A stretch of DNA of 64,000 nt, taken from positions 560,001 through 624,000 of the forward strand of contig JAJTWR010000311.1 of NCBI GenBank assembly GCA_021613335.1, in the 5' to 3' direction. This document shows, one piece after another, positions 1 through 14,400 of the stretch; within the stretch, counting starts at the first letter, position 1; the number at the start of each line of letters is the position of its first letter. The stretch is from Whitmania pigra (lineage: Eukaryota; Annelida; Clitellata; Hirudinida; Haemopidae). A program made the translations under genes and the position numbers. The notes beneath the pieces were generated by a model. The model was not told the DNA's origin. It worked only from the letters and a program-made list of their open reading frames with translations, and did not search any database.

Positions 1-3000
1 TCAGGTTGCCTGTCTATTCATTAATATTCATTAAAAGCACTGCAAAACATCATTTGCATATTCATGAATAAATTAATTTCAGTTTAAATTACTTTTAAGT
101 TCTTTCGATTTGTTCCGAAACAGATCCTGGCTTTTAGAGGACACAACACGTGATCGCTGTTGTCATGACAACTGCATGGAAATGATAAACAACAGCAACA
201 ATAACACTAATTAAGAGAAGTACTTCTTGTTGTGTTGAAAGTGTTGCCTCGAAATATCAAAGATTTTGTTGATTAATATTACAATATTATTAATAATTAT
301 TATTATTATTATATGTTGTTGCTGTAATTCATCATGTTCATTATTTTATTTTATGGGAAAAAATTTGAATATTACTTGTTGACCTGCTCAGGGAAAGAGT
401 TTCTAATCAACATAATTTATTTATTATTCTGCTTATTTTAGAACTTCGCATTGCTTCAGTAATGTTGAAAATAATATTAGAGGACACAATGTAATTACAT
501 TTTATATAAAATATCAAATATTATTATTGTTATTTTTATTGTTGTTATATTAATAGTATTATTTTCAATTCTTTTGGAACTTTCGTGATAACGATGAAAG
601 TTGATTGGCAGATAGCAAATTTTGCAAAGGATTCAGTACAGTTTCTCATCTCATTTGACGTCTGCGATTGAAACCGCGAATGACGAACAAATGAATAAAT
701 TATTACAATGAATGTTACGCAATTAATATTCTATTTGTAGGATTAAAATTGAAACTGAGCTTTTAACTATTCCAAGTGCGCTTCCAATTGCTTGTGACTT
801 CCAGTTAATAGTGTCAGATTTTACAGTTATCTTCATGAATATATTAATAGAATATTGTAGGTTCAAAATGCTCCCAGGTGAATTAGTTCAGATGACAACA
901 ATAGCCCGGAGTCATATCAGCTAATAATATGTTACGTAATCACAATCGCTATCAGAGTCGTTTGTCTTGAATGGTTTTAGATGATTGCGCAACAATTACG
1001 AGATTCCACATCCCCGTTACCATTTCTGGCATCATCACATAATCGTTATTATTATTATTTTATTATTTTTTTTAATTATTATTATTACCATCATCGTCGT
1101 CTACTACGTGGTCACGATTTCAATGAAATCTTAATTCGATTGTTGTAAATCATTAATTAGTTCAATTTAATATTTGCCTCAACATAGACTTGAACATTAT
1201 TTATTGGGTAAAAATAGACATTAATTTAATCGCATATATTCAAAATGTTTTTTATTTTTTTAATTTAAAGAATTACTAAAATTAAGATTTATTTAAGACG
1301 AATAACTCTTTTAAATCGCTCTTAATTCGCCAGGAATATAATTATTTTCAAATTAGAAAACGTTGTTTGAAAGATGACCTGATGATGAGGATGATGATGA
1401 TGATGATGATGATGACATTGAACTAATGAACTTGTTTATTCTTTATCCGGTGTCAGCTTACTAGATGTTCGTTTATTGCTGCCTCAATGATATGATGAGT
1501 GAGTGAGTGAGTGAGTGAGTGAGTGAACGTCTGATGATGATGATGATGACAACTGCTATGCAAAATGTAGGAAGAGAAAAAGAGAAGTCGAACGAAAATG
1601 GGTAAAATGAAGTTTTCGTTGAAGTTTCTGTCCGACTTGTTGACAGGTCATTTGTGACGAGAAAATGATGATGATGATGATGATGATGACGTTGACGATG
1701 ATGTTGTTTTAAATCAGAAAATTGGTCGACCAGAAAATGACTGAAGATGATTCAGACAATCAAAATGATGAACTCAATAAAAAGAACATGAAAATATTTC
1801 ATCATTGTCGTCGTCGTCATCATCATCATCATTATCATTACCAACATCATCATCATCATCATCACCATGGTGGTGGTGATGGCACGTTTCCGTTTCTCGA
1901 TGCAAACAAACGCGGATCACGTCTAAAAATATTTTCCTTCCTTTGAAACTCTTCCATCCATCCTGACCATCTAATTAACTTCTTTTCCAAATAAACATCT
2001 CATCCCAATCCTTCCATGTAAACAATGTTTTCCATCCACAAGACGATACAAGTCTGTTAGAATGCGTGGATGAATACTCAGAGAGCTTATTAGCCATCTT
2101 CAAAACCAACAATATTTCAGTTTCATTTAATTAACTACATAATTACTAATTAATTTTTAACTAACTCACAAAATAAATTAAAATAATATTTTCAACATCT
2201 CTTCATAATTTTAAGCAGCGATGGATTTTTTTTCTTTGCAAATTTTCTTCGGATTCGTCCTTGACCTGGAAATTGTTGTCCAATCGCAAAAATCGTTGCA
2301 AATTATTTTTCTTCCCATGGAGTTTATTGGGTCGAATGATGTGATTGGTCGGTGTAATTGGTTGATGTAAATGGTTGACTTGATTGATTGTGTGTGACTT
2401 GATTCGGCATTCACTATCTCCAGTTGAACTACCGATCCAGCACATCCCCCCATTTTTCTGTGTCATCTGGCTGTTATGGTTCGCTGAACACCACGCATGA
2501 GTTGTTTTCCGTCTCCATCTGCTCCAAATTTATCTCCGAAGTTACGTGGGAAGTTATCGATTGAAGTTTTCTGGATGTAGTTGTTAATTATTTCAATGAA
2601 CGCAAGAAGGGTGGAGGAAAGAGTGATCAAATAAATGAATGAATGAGTGAACGAACAAAAAGCACCTGCTAAAAAACAACAACAACCAGTTGTTCCTCGT
2701 CTCCATTCAAGGATGAAGTTTATTTCTCGTCCAAGTGTTGAATGAAAGAACGAAGGAGGGAGTTGATCACCTGTTGCTTTCCTTCAAGTTTATCGATCCG
2801 TGCCTGATTTCAATTGTTCTTCAATGGATTCTTTATTCCTCAACACCGCGTGATCATCATCATCATCGTCATCATCATCATCATCGTCATCACACTCATC
2901 GTTGACGTATTCCTTCTCGCAAACTATTCGAGTAAACATTTCATGTCGACATTTTTATAGCACCTGTGCTCCGTTTGTTTACATTCGACCGTCGAACAAT

Positions 3001-4840
3001 TGAAACTTTGGAGAAGCGATTTGAATGAGTTTCAATGTATTTCAATGTATTTGGTAACAAACCGTCTGACATCTTGAACAGCACACTCGGGATGATCTGA
3101 AAACTCATTGGACGGATGATCTTTTGGTTATCTTTGGTGACTCCGATAACAAAGACATCAGATCACTGACCAGGGGAGAAATAATACAAGTGTCAGGAAA
3201 TTAGCATCACACTCATAAAGGGGGTCAGTTTATGCTAATGAGCCACGATGCCCCCTGAGGGTCACAAATCATCCATTCGCTCCTCCCAGGCCCTTTGAAA
3301 GTCGTCGAAATTAAGAACCATCATGGCGTTTCGTCCAAGGAGACAGGATCAAAGACCTCTATTTTCATTGTTTTGTTGACGATTTGTTCCAACTTTGTTC
3401 CAAATTTCGATGATTATTTACAAAAATGAAAAAAAAGTCGAAGTTTAAAAATTAAAATTGTTCAACTTCATAACAGCGTTGGGTGGTCAGTTGTCGCATA
3501 ACTCATAAATGCTGACATGGGATGTGAACGCAAGACTATTATCATCGCCTGCTCACCAATGATGATTCGAGTTAAAATTAGCAACAAAAACTGACAGATG
3601 GACTTCCCCAAACATTTCCTGAGGCACCTCAAACATAAATGCAACTCCACACATTGTATTAAGCTATTATTATTACTATTAAAATATTAATAACAGGTAA
3701 TAAATTATAATAAATTATTATAAATAGGTTTTCACACCTCATTCGTGGATCTATCAATTTATTAATTACTATATCAAAGAGAATGTGACCAAACATAATT
3801 AATATAACATAATAGTATAACATAATATGAATATTCATGAGAACAACAACAGCAATCGAAACATGATTCTCAATTATTCCTTTGATGTTTTTTTAAAGCA
3901 AATTACAGATTTACGAACAATCTTCAATGTTTGGTCCCATGTGACGTAATGTCTATTTATAAACTATTATTATTATTAACGTGGTCTTCAATATTATTAT
4001 TATTATTATTACAGTCATTATAGTTATTGTTGTTGTTTTCGTAAATAATGAGTTATTATTATTGTCGTTGTTAACAACACACTTTCTCACGCCAATGCGC
4101 GAAGGATAACACGATTTCTCAAAGATTTGTGCCAAATTTTCTTTGTCTTTGGAAAGAAATTCGATAAAATGATTGAAAAATGATTTGAAATTATCAAATT
4201 AATGAAACCTGTTGAAAGTTTCTCTCAAACGAAATCAAAAATTTTCATAATTTTTCACGTTTTTGTTATCAGAAGATTTCACTCACTTACATTTTATCAA
4301 CAAACTGCTCCCATTGGCTGCTGACGATTTCTCCCCTCCCCATTCGTCACTATCTCACCAATCACAAAAACGCACAAACACACAAACGCACAAACGACTG
4401 GGGTATATAACACATCTGCATGACCACCGAGACATTTAGTGCAAGCATAAGAGTTGTTGTTGTTGTATTTTTTGATGCTGTTGTTTCTTCTCATGAGGTT
4501 TTTTAATATTTGTTTGTTTTAAATTTTAAAATTGTTTTCGCATGTTTTGCATATCAGAACGAATTATATTCGACATGGATGAATAATTTCGTGGTCAGTC
4601 ATGCAGCATAATTTTATTACTATTTCTATACTTTCAAGAACCATCATCAACATCATCATCACATTGCCATCACCATCATCGTCTCATCTTATCTATTACG
4701 AATCACTCTTGCATGCAACGATTATGGTCATTAACAACGGTTACTTAAAGTATCATCATCATAATCATCATCTTTTTCTTCCACATTACAGGAGAATTTC
4801 AGCAGTTCATTTGGAGATTGGATAATTAATATTCATAATT
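1..4840. other. non-coding stretch upstream of Robo
   Basis: I find no exon I can support here. The stretch is AT-rich and holds short microsatellites: GAT runs near 1381-1415 and 1664-1689, a GAGT run at about 1495-1526, CAT/CGT runs near 1803-1866 and 2852-2892. Open frames in it are made of these repeats or are short and without family resemblance. It is most likely the intergenic or 5' regulatory region of the Robo gene. Confidence 0.6.
4404..4410 (+). promoter_or_regulatory. possible TATA box for Robo
   Basis: TATATAA lies about 430 bases upstream of the Robo start codon, in a locally less AT-rich stretch. In AT-rich DNA such a match is easily chance, and a non-coding first exon further upstream cannot be excluded. 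No transcription start evidence is available. Confidence 0.2.
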
Positions 4841-7800
4841 ATGGATTACTTCGTCGTCGTCGTCGTCGTCGCCACTTTGTTTGGAGGAGGTAATACATGA
4901 TATTCTGTAGTGTTCATGTGTCACAATTACATGCATTTAATTTCATCATTATTTAAAAATATTTATTAATATAATAATAATAATAATTTTAATAATAGTA
5001 ATAATAATTATTATTACTATTTTAATAACTTGTAAAAAGTATAAATGTAAAATATCTTTCGAAACTGTTTTACGACTGAGTTAAGTAATGAGCGATTGAC
5101 ATGTTTACACCGGCATCTCACAACAACACAATTATGCACGCAACACCAACTCCTATCATTACGCAATTTCCAGGAGTACCAGTTAAATGCTGCTCTTAAA
5201 ACAATCGCACCTTATTTTGTCACTATTTCTGGTTATTTCTGAGTGTCTGTAAAAGTACTTGTGGCTGTTTCGAAATATATCTCCAAGTATTTGTATTCAC
5301 CTTTGAGTATCTATAAAAGTAGTTGTGGCTACTCGCGAATATATCTCCAAGTATCTGCGAATGTTCTCAGCGGAATATTTACGATCATCTTAGACCCACA
5401 ATTTCTGTTTCCTCATTTTGCATTGTTTACGATTTTTTCTTCACAAACTAAAAAAAATAATAATACATCTGTTTTTAGGCCTAGGTTAAGTTTACGATGA
5501 TGATTACAATGGTGGTGATGCTGTTGTTGATGATGATGATGATGACAATGATGATGGTGATGATGACAATGATGATGGTGATGATGACAATGATGATGGT
5601 GATGATGACAATGATGGTTAATATGATCAAAGATCACAAATCACGTATCATCAAATATTACTCAACTTATAGTCACTTAAGTGACAAATGCCAATCACTT
5701 AAGAGACAATCATTATCATCATCATAGCCCAAGTACGTTGCCATGGTGATTGAAAGATGCATCAACCAAAAATCACAAAAGTTCCAAGTAATGACGGACG
5801 GACGGATATTCGTCGGTGACAAACACATCTTGGTTAAGGATGTGCTAAGGTGGGCATGTGTTTGTTACGTCATCATTGGAGGTCTCGCGCGCAATCCGCC
5901 GTCTGTCCGTCTGTCCACCTTCTTTTCCAACGTTTCCATGACTTGGATTCTTTTCTTTCTTCCTCTTCAATCGTTCTTATCGGAGCAGAAAATTGGTTTC
6001 CATGGTGAGGGAATTATTTTGATCACGTGATGATGGTCGTGATCCTCGATTGAATTGTTTCGCGCATCATTGAATCTCGACCCGTGACGAACTGTGGCTT
6101 TGTGTCGAAGGTTGAAATGAGGAACCTCGCATATTAACCATTTATTGATTCCTTACAAAAGCGCATTTAAAAATGTCGAAAACACAACAGCTTATTAATG
6201 TTCTTATTGATGTTTGAATTTGAATTTATTTTATTTGTATTTGTCCGATCTTTTCATGTGCATCATTGTGTAGGTAAAGGCATCACAACCCCCAGCCATT
6301 TATATAGCGCCGTTTGCCAAGGGCTTTTAAAAGTCCGAATCATGTTCGTTACGCAACAGACTTTAATAAAATAAATAAATAATGGTTGTTGGCAGTCTTT
6401 GTTATCGATATTGTTGCGGTAGGAATATGAATGATCATGCGCTAATTGTTAACAATTGAGCATTAATTGCAATCATAAATCTTGGGACTTCAAATGGGAT
6501 GTAGGAAGGATTTACTGATTGCTTGTCAATTCCTTCATCATTCATTATTCCCTCTCTGTTTACTCTTTTACCTCATTATTATTCATTAACCTTAACTATT
6601 ATAAATTGTACAACAAGTTCGAATATGTTAATTGAGTAATCCTTAATTAATTATCAGCCAATTGAAAACGTTGTTACATTCGTAGACAACAAGAGTTGCA
6701 TTGTTCAAATGCTCACCTTCCCTGTTTGTCTTCGTGTTGTTCTGACACTTGTCTGTGTGAAAACGTGCGCGATCAACGACTGCACGTGTGAACACCTCGT
6801 AAGGAGGTTCATATAAGTGCCTTCACCACCTCTCAGTTTTATTGGGCGTCACTTATAAAAGCTATTTATAGACCTGCAAATGGACTCATAAATTCGCCCA
6901 AACTGACATCCGCAATGGAGTTCATCACCATATTTATCGTTGTCATCATCATCATCGTTGTCGTCACCATTATCACCGTCATCATAATCATTGCTACTAC
7001 CATCATCATCATCATCACAACAGAAGTAACAGCTGTGGCGATATTAAGAATCAGTCTAATTGTTGAGTACATCTCCCTGAGTAAGTTCAACTTGTGTGGT
7101 CCTAAAATAAGATTCTCTGAGAGTCGTTTAACCTTACGTTGGCTGCCCTAATGCACATGCACACCTACGTAAACGTAATAATACGTGATACATAAACACA
7201 CGTACATGTTAACAGGTGCACTCGCGCACGCACACACACACACACAGAGAGGTGCAAACACGAGTAAGTCGAGGAATGTGGGAGTCAACATGAAAGAATT
7301 TGTGTTTGTTTTCCTAAAGAGAACTTTACTTCCAGCAGGAGATATAAACACGGACTGACCATCCACCAATCATCAACCAATCATCAACCAATCATCAACC
7401 ATCCACCAATCATCAACCAATCATCAACCATCCACCAATCATCAACCAACCATCAACCAACCATCAACCAAATTTTAACCAACCTTCAATCAGCCAACCG
7501 TCCATGACAATCAAGCAGAACTCTTTCCATCTAATGACGTCATCATGTAAGGATGATGATGATGGTGATGATAAATAATAATAACATCAATAACAACAAC
7601 AGTAACGATAATGATGATAATAACGAAAGTGACACTGATTAAGACGAACGATGGCGAACAAAGAACCATCACATCGATGGACAAAGAATCATTAATCGTC
7701 CCACGACGATAATTAAGGAACAACAAAGGACCAATGAGTAACGGATCGGCATGGTCGCCATAGTAACCGGAATAACTGCTTTTGTTGCTGACGTCATCAT

Positions 7801-9243
7801 CATAGTGGAAGTCACCAAATAAATGATGACTATCATGATGATGATGATGGTTATGAATGTGGCTATGATGTTAATGAATTTTTGATCTCATCATCATCAT
7901 CGTCGTAATCATCACCATCATCGTCATCATCATCGTCATCGTGATCATTTTCGTATCCTGTTGATTTCAAGAGTTTTAAAGACGCCCTGAATGTCACGCT
8001 GTGAATGATTTTATTTTTATTAATTTATAAATTAATTAAATTAAGTAATGGTACGTTGAAATAAAATATTGATTATATCGATCGATTGCAATTGCAGCAT
8101 TGTAAATAATTGGCTTCAGACTCTGTAGAATAACGTGACGTAATCATTGCGTAATGTACATTATCACGTATTACGTGTTCTATAAATAACAACAAGGAAT
8201 TGCCCAATGTTTGATCTCTTGATTACGTAACATGGAACCGTTGTCATGGATACTGTGATAAGGTGGTTTAGGAGCAAAGAGGAGTTGGATCGTAAATATT
8301 ATTAGGTTCATCATCATCATCATCATCATCATCGTCATCGTCATCGTCATCATCATCATCATTGTCATCTTCACCATCATCATCTCTTTACTTGTAAAAT
8401 TGAAATCAATTTAACTATTGATATCAATAAAACTGGAACCTGGATCATCACAACTAAATTCGCCATCGTCGTCGTCATCATCGTAAGATGGCGCGAGTTA
8501 TTTATGGAATAAAAATCTTGGCGAGGTCTGAAAATCTCTTTAATTTAAAATTGAGACATCTGAGAGATTTGTGAGGTCTTGTCAAGATTAAAATTTATAC
8601 TCACAAAAACTCTTGAACTTCGATAACACAGCCTTTGAATCCATCCATCCATCCATCCATCCATCCATCCATCCATCCATCCATCCATCCATCCATCAAT
8701 CATCCATCCATCCATCCATCCATCCATCCAAAAAAACAATTGCTCTATTAACTCGAGATCTTTCCAATCAATACACACGACCCAATTGCCTATTGATGAG
8801 GAACAATGAAATTGCTTGGATTTTTTATGGTCGATGATGATGATGCCAATAATTTCGGAAAAATCGCTTCGAACTGATGGCAAAGTTATTGGAAGAATTG
8901 TTATTAATATTGTTCTTATTATCAAAATGACCTGCTGTTATTGTTATTATTGTTATTATTATTACAATTTTTTTTAATAATATTAATTTTATTATAGTCG
9001 TTATTGGTGGTTTGGTCGCTAGTAAATAACCTGTTTATTCATTTATTCGTTCATTCGTTCGTTCATTCCACTTGGATGTTTCATGTCCATCATTTTTTGC
9101 TTCAATTCACGCGCCTTCGTGTACCATCTTTTGTAATTAATCGAATGATGTGCTTAATAATAATATAAATAATAATACATAATATATATAATATAATAAT
9201 AATAATTATATTATATAAATTATTAAGCTATTATATAATATAA

Positions 9244-9325
<82 letters not shown>

Positions 9326-9932
9326 ATTATATATTATTTATTAATTATTTATAAATAGTAATAACATTGATGATTATGATTACGACCTCGACGGTGCTGT
9401 GATGGTGATGATATCGATTTTGGTGATGATGGTGATAATGATAAGAACAATGATATTATTGATAATAGATAAATAATAAAAAATCGGTATCATCATCATC
9501 ATCGTCGGCATGAAGATCGTCATCATGATGACTTTTGAACTCACGACATTTGGAGGATTGAAGTTTGTCTCGTGTTTCTGAGAGTGCAACTTTCATATGG
9601 GAGTTGCTTGGAACAATGGATGGATGGACGGATGGATGGATGTAATGAATAAATGGGTGGATACATGGATTTGAATGAATAGGTGTACGAATGGATGGGT
9701 GGCTAGATACTACTGGATGTAGATGGTTGGATTAATGGGTGGATGGATAAATAGATGGATGGATGGATGGATGGATGGATGGATGGATGGACGTATCAAG
9801 TTACTGAGGATCAAAGGAGGTTTGAAAGGGTGCGAGACACTGATCGGGGAATTAACATTTGTTTATTAAACAATTCGAAGGAACGAATTGTTCTGTCTTG
9901 AACGATGATGATGATGATGACGATGAGGATGG

Positions 9933-10004
<72 letters not shown>

Positions 10005-10045
10005 GATGATGATGATGATGATATGATGATGATGATGATGATGAT

Positions 10046-10107
<62 letters not shown>

Positions 10108-10214
10108 AATGGTGATCGGATGAGGAGAGTTCAAACTGTGAATCATTTTAAGAAATCAGAGAAATGTTCAAACGTGGAAGAGTTACACCTTTTCTAAGTC
10201 ATCGCCATCACCGC

Positions 10215-10284
<70 letters not shown>

Positions 10285-10838
10285 GTCGTCGTCATCATCA
10301 TCATCACTATCATCGCCATCGTCGTCATCATCATCATGGCCTAAGTCGGAAGGAGGTTAATGATGTTAGGATGAATGGTGGTGTTGCTAATGAGGTTAAA
10401 CAGCTGTTCGAATGCTGCTGATTAATCCGTTATTACGTGAGGAATGGAGTGAGGAAACTGTGAAAGCATAAAAACCTGGTGAATTGATGAATGGATGGAT
10501 GGATGGGTGGATGAAGGAAATAACTGATGAAAGAATGAATGAATGGTGGATTGATATATTTACGGGCTCTACGTCGATGTTATGCTAATTTATTTATAAC
10601 TCGAGTTTCTTTGAACTTTTCTTAATAATAAGAAATCAATTTATTACGTAAGTCGGTGATTATGTTTTATTTGTTTAACTATTTAACAACAGTGTGTTGT
10701 GTGGAATCTTGTATCCGATCATGTGATGCTCGATAATCTGCTTATAAGTTGTAAGGAACGTTTTAAATCTGATTATGACCATAAAAAAGTTAATAACAAT
10801 AATAGCCTTAATAACAATAATCGCAATAAATACTAATT

Positions 10839-10893
<55 letters not shown>

Positions 10894-11379
10894 AAATAAT
10901 AAGTAATAAATATAACGAGAACAATGGCATAAATCAATGACAATCTGTGAAACATGTGAAACAAAGGAAGCAAAAGACATTGAAATTGGAAACCAGTTTT
11001 TCAAGTGAAAATCTGTTCGTGGATACATTTCTTCTTTGTTTTATTGCCGTCAATATATAATTTAATAATATAACAATGATAATATTTAATAATTTAATAA
11101 TACAACAACGATAATATTTAATAATTTAATAATACAACAATGATAATATTTAATAATTTAATAATACAACAATGATAATATTTAATAATTTAATAATACA
11201 ACAATGATAATATTTAATAATTCAATAATATAACAACGATAATATTTAACAATTACCAATGCCAACATTTGTTCCCATTTCATTCATAATTGTTCATCAA
11301 ACAAAGCATGTGTTTAGCGTGGATTTCATATTGATCTCATATCAAATAAGAAACAAATCTCTTCAAACGAGTGATGATG

Positions 11380-11411
<32 letters not shown>

Positions 11412-14400
11412 ATTATTATTATTATGAAACAACGGCAATGTTTGCAGTTGAGATTGTAACCTCAGTGAACCTTCAAACGTGGGCCTCAAAGCTCGTAAAT
11501 CGTTCATGCGTGACGTGGGTGCATTACCCTGTCATATAAGTGTGCTACCCTTTCGTATAAATGTGCAACCCTCTCATATAAGTTCATAACCTTCGTGTAA
11601 CTTCATCACCTCTCGTTCGAGTGCATAGGGCTGTTATTGTTATCCTTTTATTACTTTATTGAAGTCTTTTGGCTAAGGTGATCGGTGATTCGTGACTTGG
11701 GTAATTTTATCACCCCTGGTGGATCTCGAACATTTTGACAGGGGGCCAAACACTGGAACACTAGAAGTGGACGGATTTAAGGGGGATGGAGAAACAGCTA
11801 CTAAAATTTTTGCCAAAAGTGTTAAATTATTGAAATAGTTTTAACAAATTTTAAATTGCAATAGATTAAATTACCTTTATTAAATATTTTATAAACCACG
11901 AATAGGGCAATGCCACCTCCTAAAATCCGCCACTGTTAGGTGGCCCCCCTCGTATAAATGCATAACCCTCTCATATATATACGCACAAGTCCCTCACCAT
12001 TTAAATGATTCACCCATTCACCGAGTGCATGCCCACCCACACGTTCAACCAGCCACGTGAGTGTACGACTCCCCAAGATGAGAGCAAACATGAATTTATG
12101 AGTTCGTTCGGGCTGTCCTCATAACATTCTTGTTTATTCTTTGAACAGTTTATGCTTCTAATTATGTGAATTAATAATAAAATCATTTATTTTCACTCAA
12201 AACTAAATCGAATTCTTATTCGTTAAAATGGATTCCATTTCCCTAGTTTTTCAACAATCCAATTTAGTCACACATCAACAATTAACCGCACACGGTCATG
12301 CATGGATGATAAAAGAGCTTTTCAACTGCTTCATCTAGGGTGCTTTGAACTGAAGATGTTGAATGCAGTTTGGAAATGTCTTTGTATAAAAAATATTTCT
12401 GTTTGTGGTTGTTTTCCTTTCTGGAGGATGAATTGCCCTCAACTGCAGTTATTTTCGGCCAAACAACTTCAACCCTGATGACCTTATAAGTAAAATAATT
12501 GATTTGTTTCAAATTATAATTAATTAATTAATTATAACATTAATTTATTTTCCAATCATTTTATTCAATTATGTGAAAAAATGAGATCCTCCTTCACGAC
12601 CGTGAAACGCAGGCACTAACACCTATTACACGCATACTTACATAAACTTAAGGTATGCACACTTTACACGATAAGGAACAAATAGTCTCTCAACACTACT
12701 ACTAGGTGCACCAGAGCAGAAAGAAATGCTACCTCATCTGCCGATTTCCATTTACCTGGGCTTCGGTTGCAGAGTGGTGGTTGGTTGGTAGTTTATTAGC
12801 GTCCATTTCATGACTAGATGATTAGGGCGATGCAGATTGGTCAAAGCTTTTCCTTTAAGTACACATCCGTTAGGAGTTCGAATCCAATTTGCTCGCATAG
12901 TTTAAGTAACTAACGGACGAGTGAGAAATATACACACACAAGCACATTACATGCAAAGAAACTCCTACACTTTAAGGGATAAACAAACACGTACATATTA
13001 GGACTAAACACACGCACACGTTAGGGACCATGGCAATCTCGAGCAGCCCATTTAAAAGGAACTTTTCATTTTATCGCCCTCCTTCGCCAACTTTATACCC
13101 GAGAGCTGAAGTCTCTCATGATCAACTTCGATCTCATCACCATGATGTTCTTCGGGCATTTATGGACGCTTGTTGATGAAACAGAAAATGAGGCTAATGC
13201 ATCAACCATGCATGAGTCGATTGTGCATGGATTCACGAGCTTGTAAGTTATCATGTGACGTCATGACGTGGGCGTCAATGAACAATAGTTGTAAGGGGAT
13301 GAATGGTGGTTTGTTGTTGTCGACGACGACGATGATGATGATGACGAAATTAAATGGTAATGAAAGAGGTAACTTAAGAACATACTGTGAAACAATGCAT
13401 TCAACAGACCAACTTAAAGTCTTTGAAGAATGTTTGGCTTGATAATAATAATTTATTCAAATATTTCCAATTACTGATTTATTGCTGAAAATATCGATCA
13501 GTAAACTATTTTCATCGTTTAAGAAGACTTTCCGGGTCTTTAACCGTTGATAATTAACGTTTATTAATTAATAACTACCATCAACACCTAATGATAAAAC
13601 GATAATAATTATTATTAATTTATTCACAATTATTACACAACGACTTATTCAGCAGCAGTTTCGGCCGACCAAGATCCAATCATAAAAGTCCACCCGTCCG
13701 ATGCCTACGTCATGGACAACCATCCTGCCACGTTGAACTGCAAAGCAGAGGGCAGCCCAGCACCCGTCATAACGTGGTACAAAGATGGTTCTCCTCTCTC
13801 AGACGAGCACTCAGTGACGTCTCAAGAAAGCAACAACCGAGTTCAACTGGATGATGGCTCATTGTTCTTCTTGCGGATTACAAAGAAGTTGGGAATTAGA
13901 TTTATCCATCATTTCGCTTTCATTCTTCAGAACATTCCGTCCGTTCGCTACATTGGCAATTGTTTTTCATGAAGTTATTATCTTTAATTACGTTAAGTCG
14001 TATTGAAATATTGGTTAACATAACCCCTCCCACAAAATCATGCATACTTATAACCATAGTTGTTGAAAGAAAAAGTAGCAAATGAAACGACATCTTTCAG
14101 AGTGGACTTTGGTTCTTACCACTGCAACGCCACGAATCCTCAGACGAATCGAAGTGTTGCGAGCAGATCGGCCTCCTTAAGACCAGCAGGTTTGTTGGAA
14201 ACATTTCCTCTTTGGAAGATAAACTCGGCCAATAAAACTCCCATTCGTCTGCGCTGGCTAATTTACTGCTGGTCATAAGTCATTGTTGCTGGTGTTATGA
14301 TGTTGTTGTTGCCGGTGTTATGATGATGTTGGACTTTCAAACCAATATTTTTTTTCTCGCTTGATAAATGGATGGACCGGGAACGACAAATAGACGAGTA

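Larger units (their letters stand above)
4890..13652 (+). other. Robo intron 1, repeat-filled
   Basis: A phase 1 intron runs from a GTAATA donor at 4890 to a tandem acceptor TTCAG/CAG ending at 13652 or 13655 (NAGNAG; either choice keeps the frame). It separates the signal peptide exon from Ig1. The 8.8 kb hold GAT/ATC, CATC, GGAT and ATT microsatellites, several minisatellites and SINE-like fragments, listed separately. I see no coding exon inside. Confidence 0.7.

Noticed and set aside
3468..3650. Minus-strand 60-codon Cys/Leu-rich frame
   Set aside because: It is short and isolated, with no splice context, signal peptide logic or family resemblance.
7360..7470. CRISPR-like array of CAATCATCAACC units
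   Set aside because: There are no unique spacers of constant size and the host is animal DNA. It is a minisatellite.
8545..8925. 126-codon minus-strand frame with WMDG repeats
   Set aside because: It is the CATC tetranucleotide repeat read on the other strand, in a Robo intron.
9811..10421. Long open frames of Ile/Ser or His residues on both strands
   Set aside because: They are translations of GAT/ATC triplet repeats, with no flanking splice signals or family similarity.
12830..12900. A tRNA gene suggested by GAGTTCGAATCC
   Set aside because: The T stem does not pair and no acceptor stem or anticodon arm forms. A SINE fragment is more likely.
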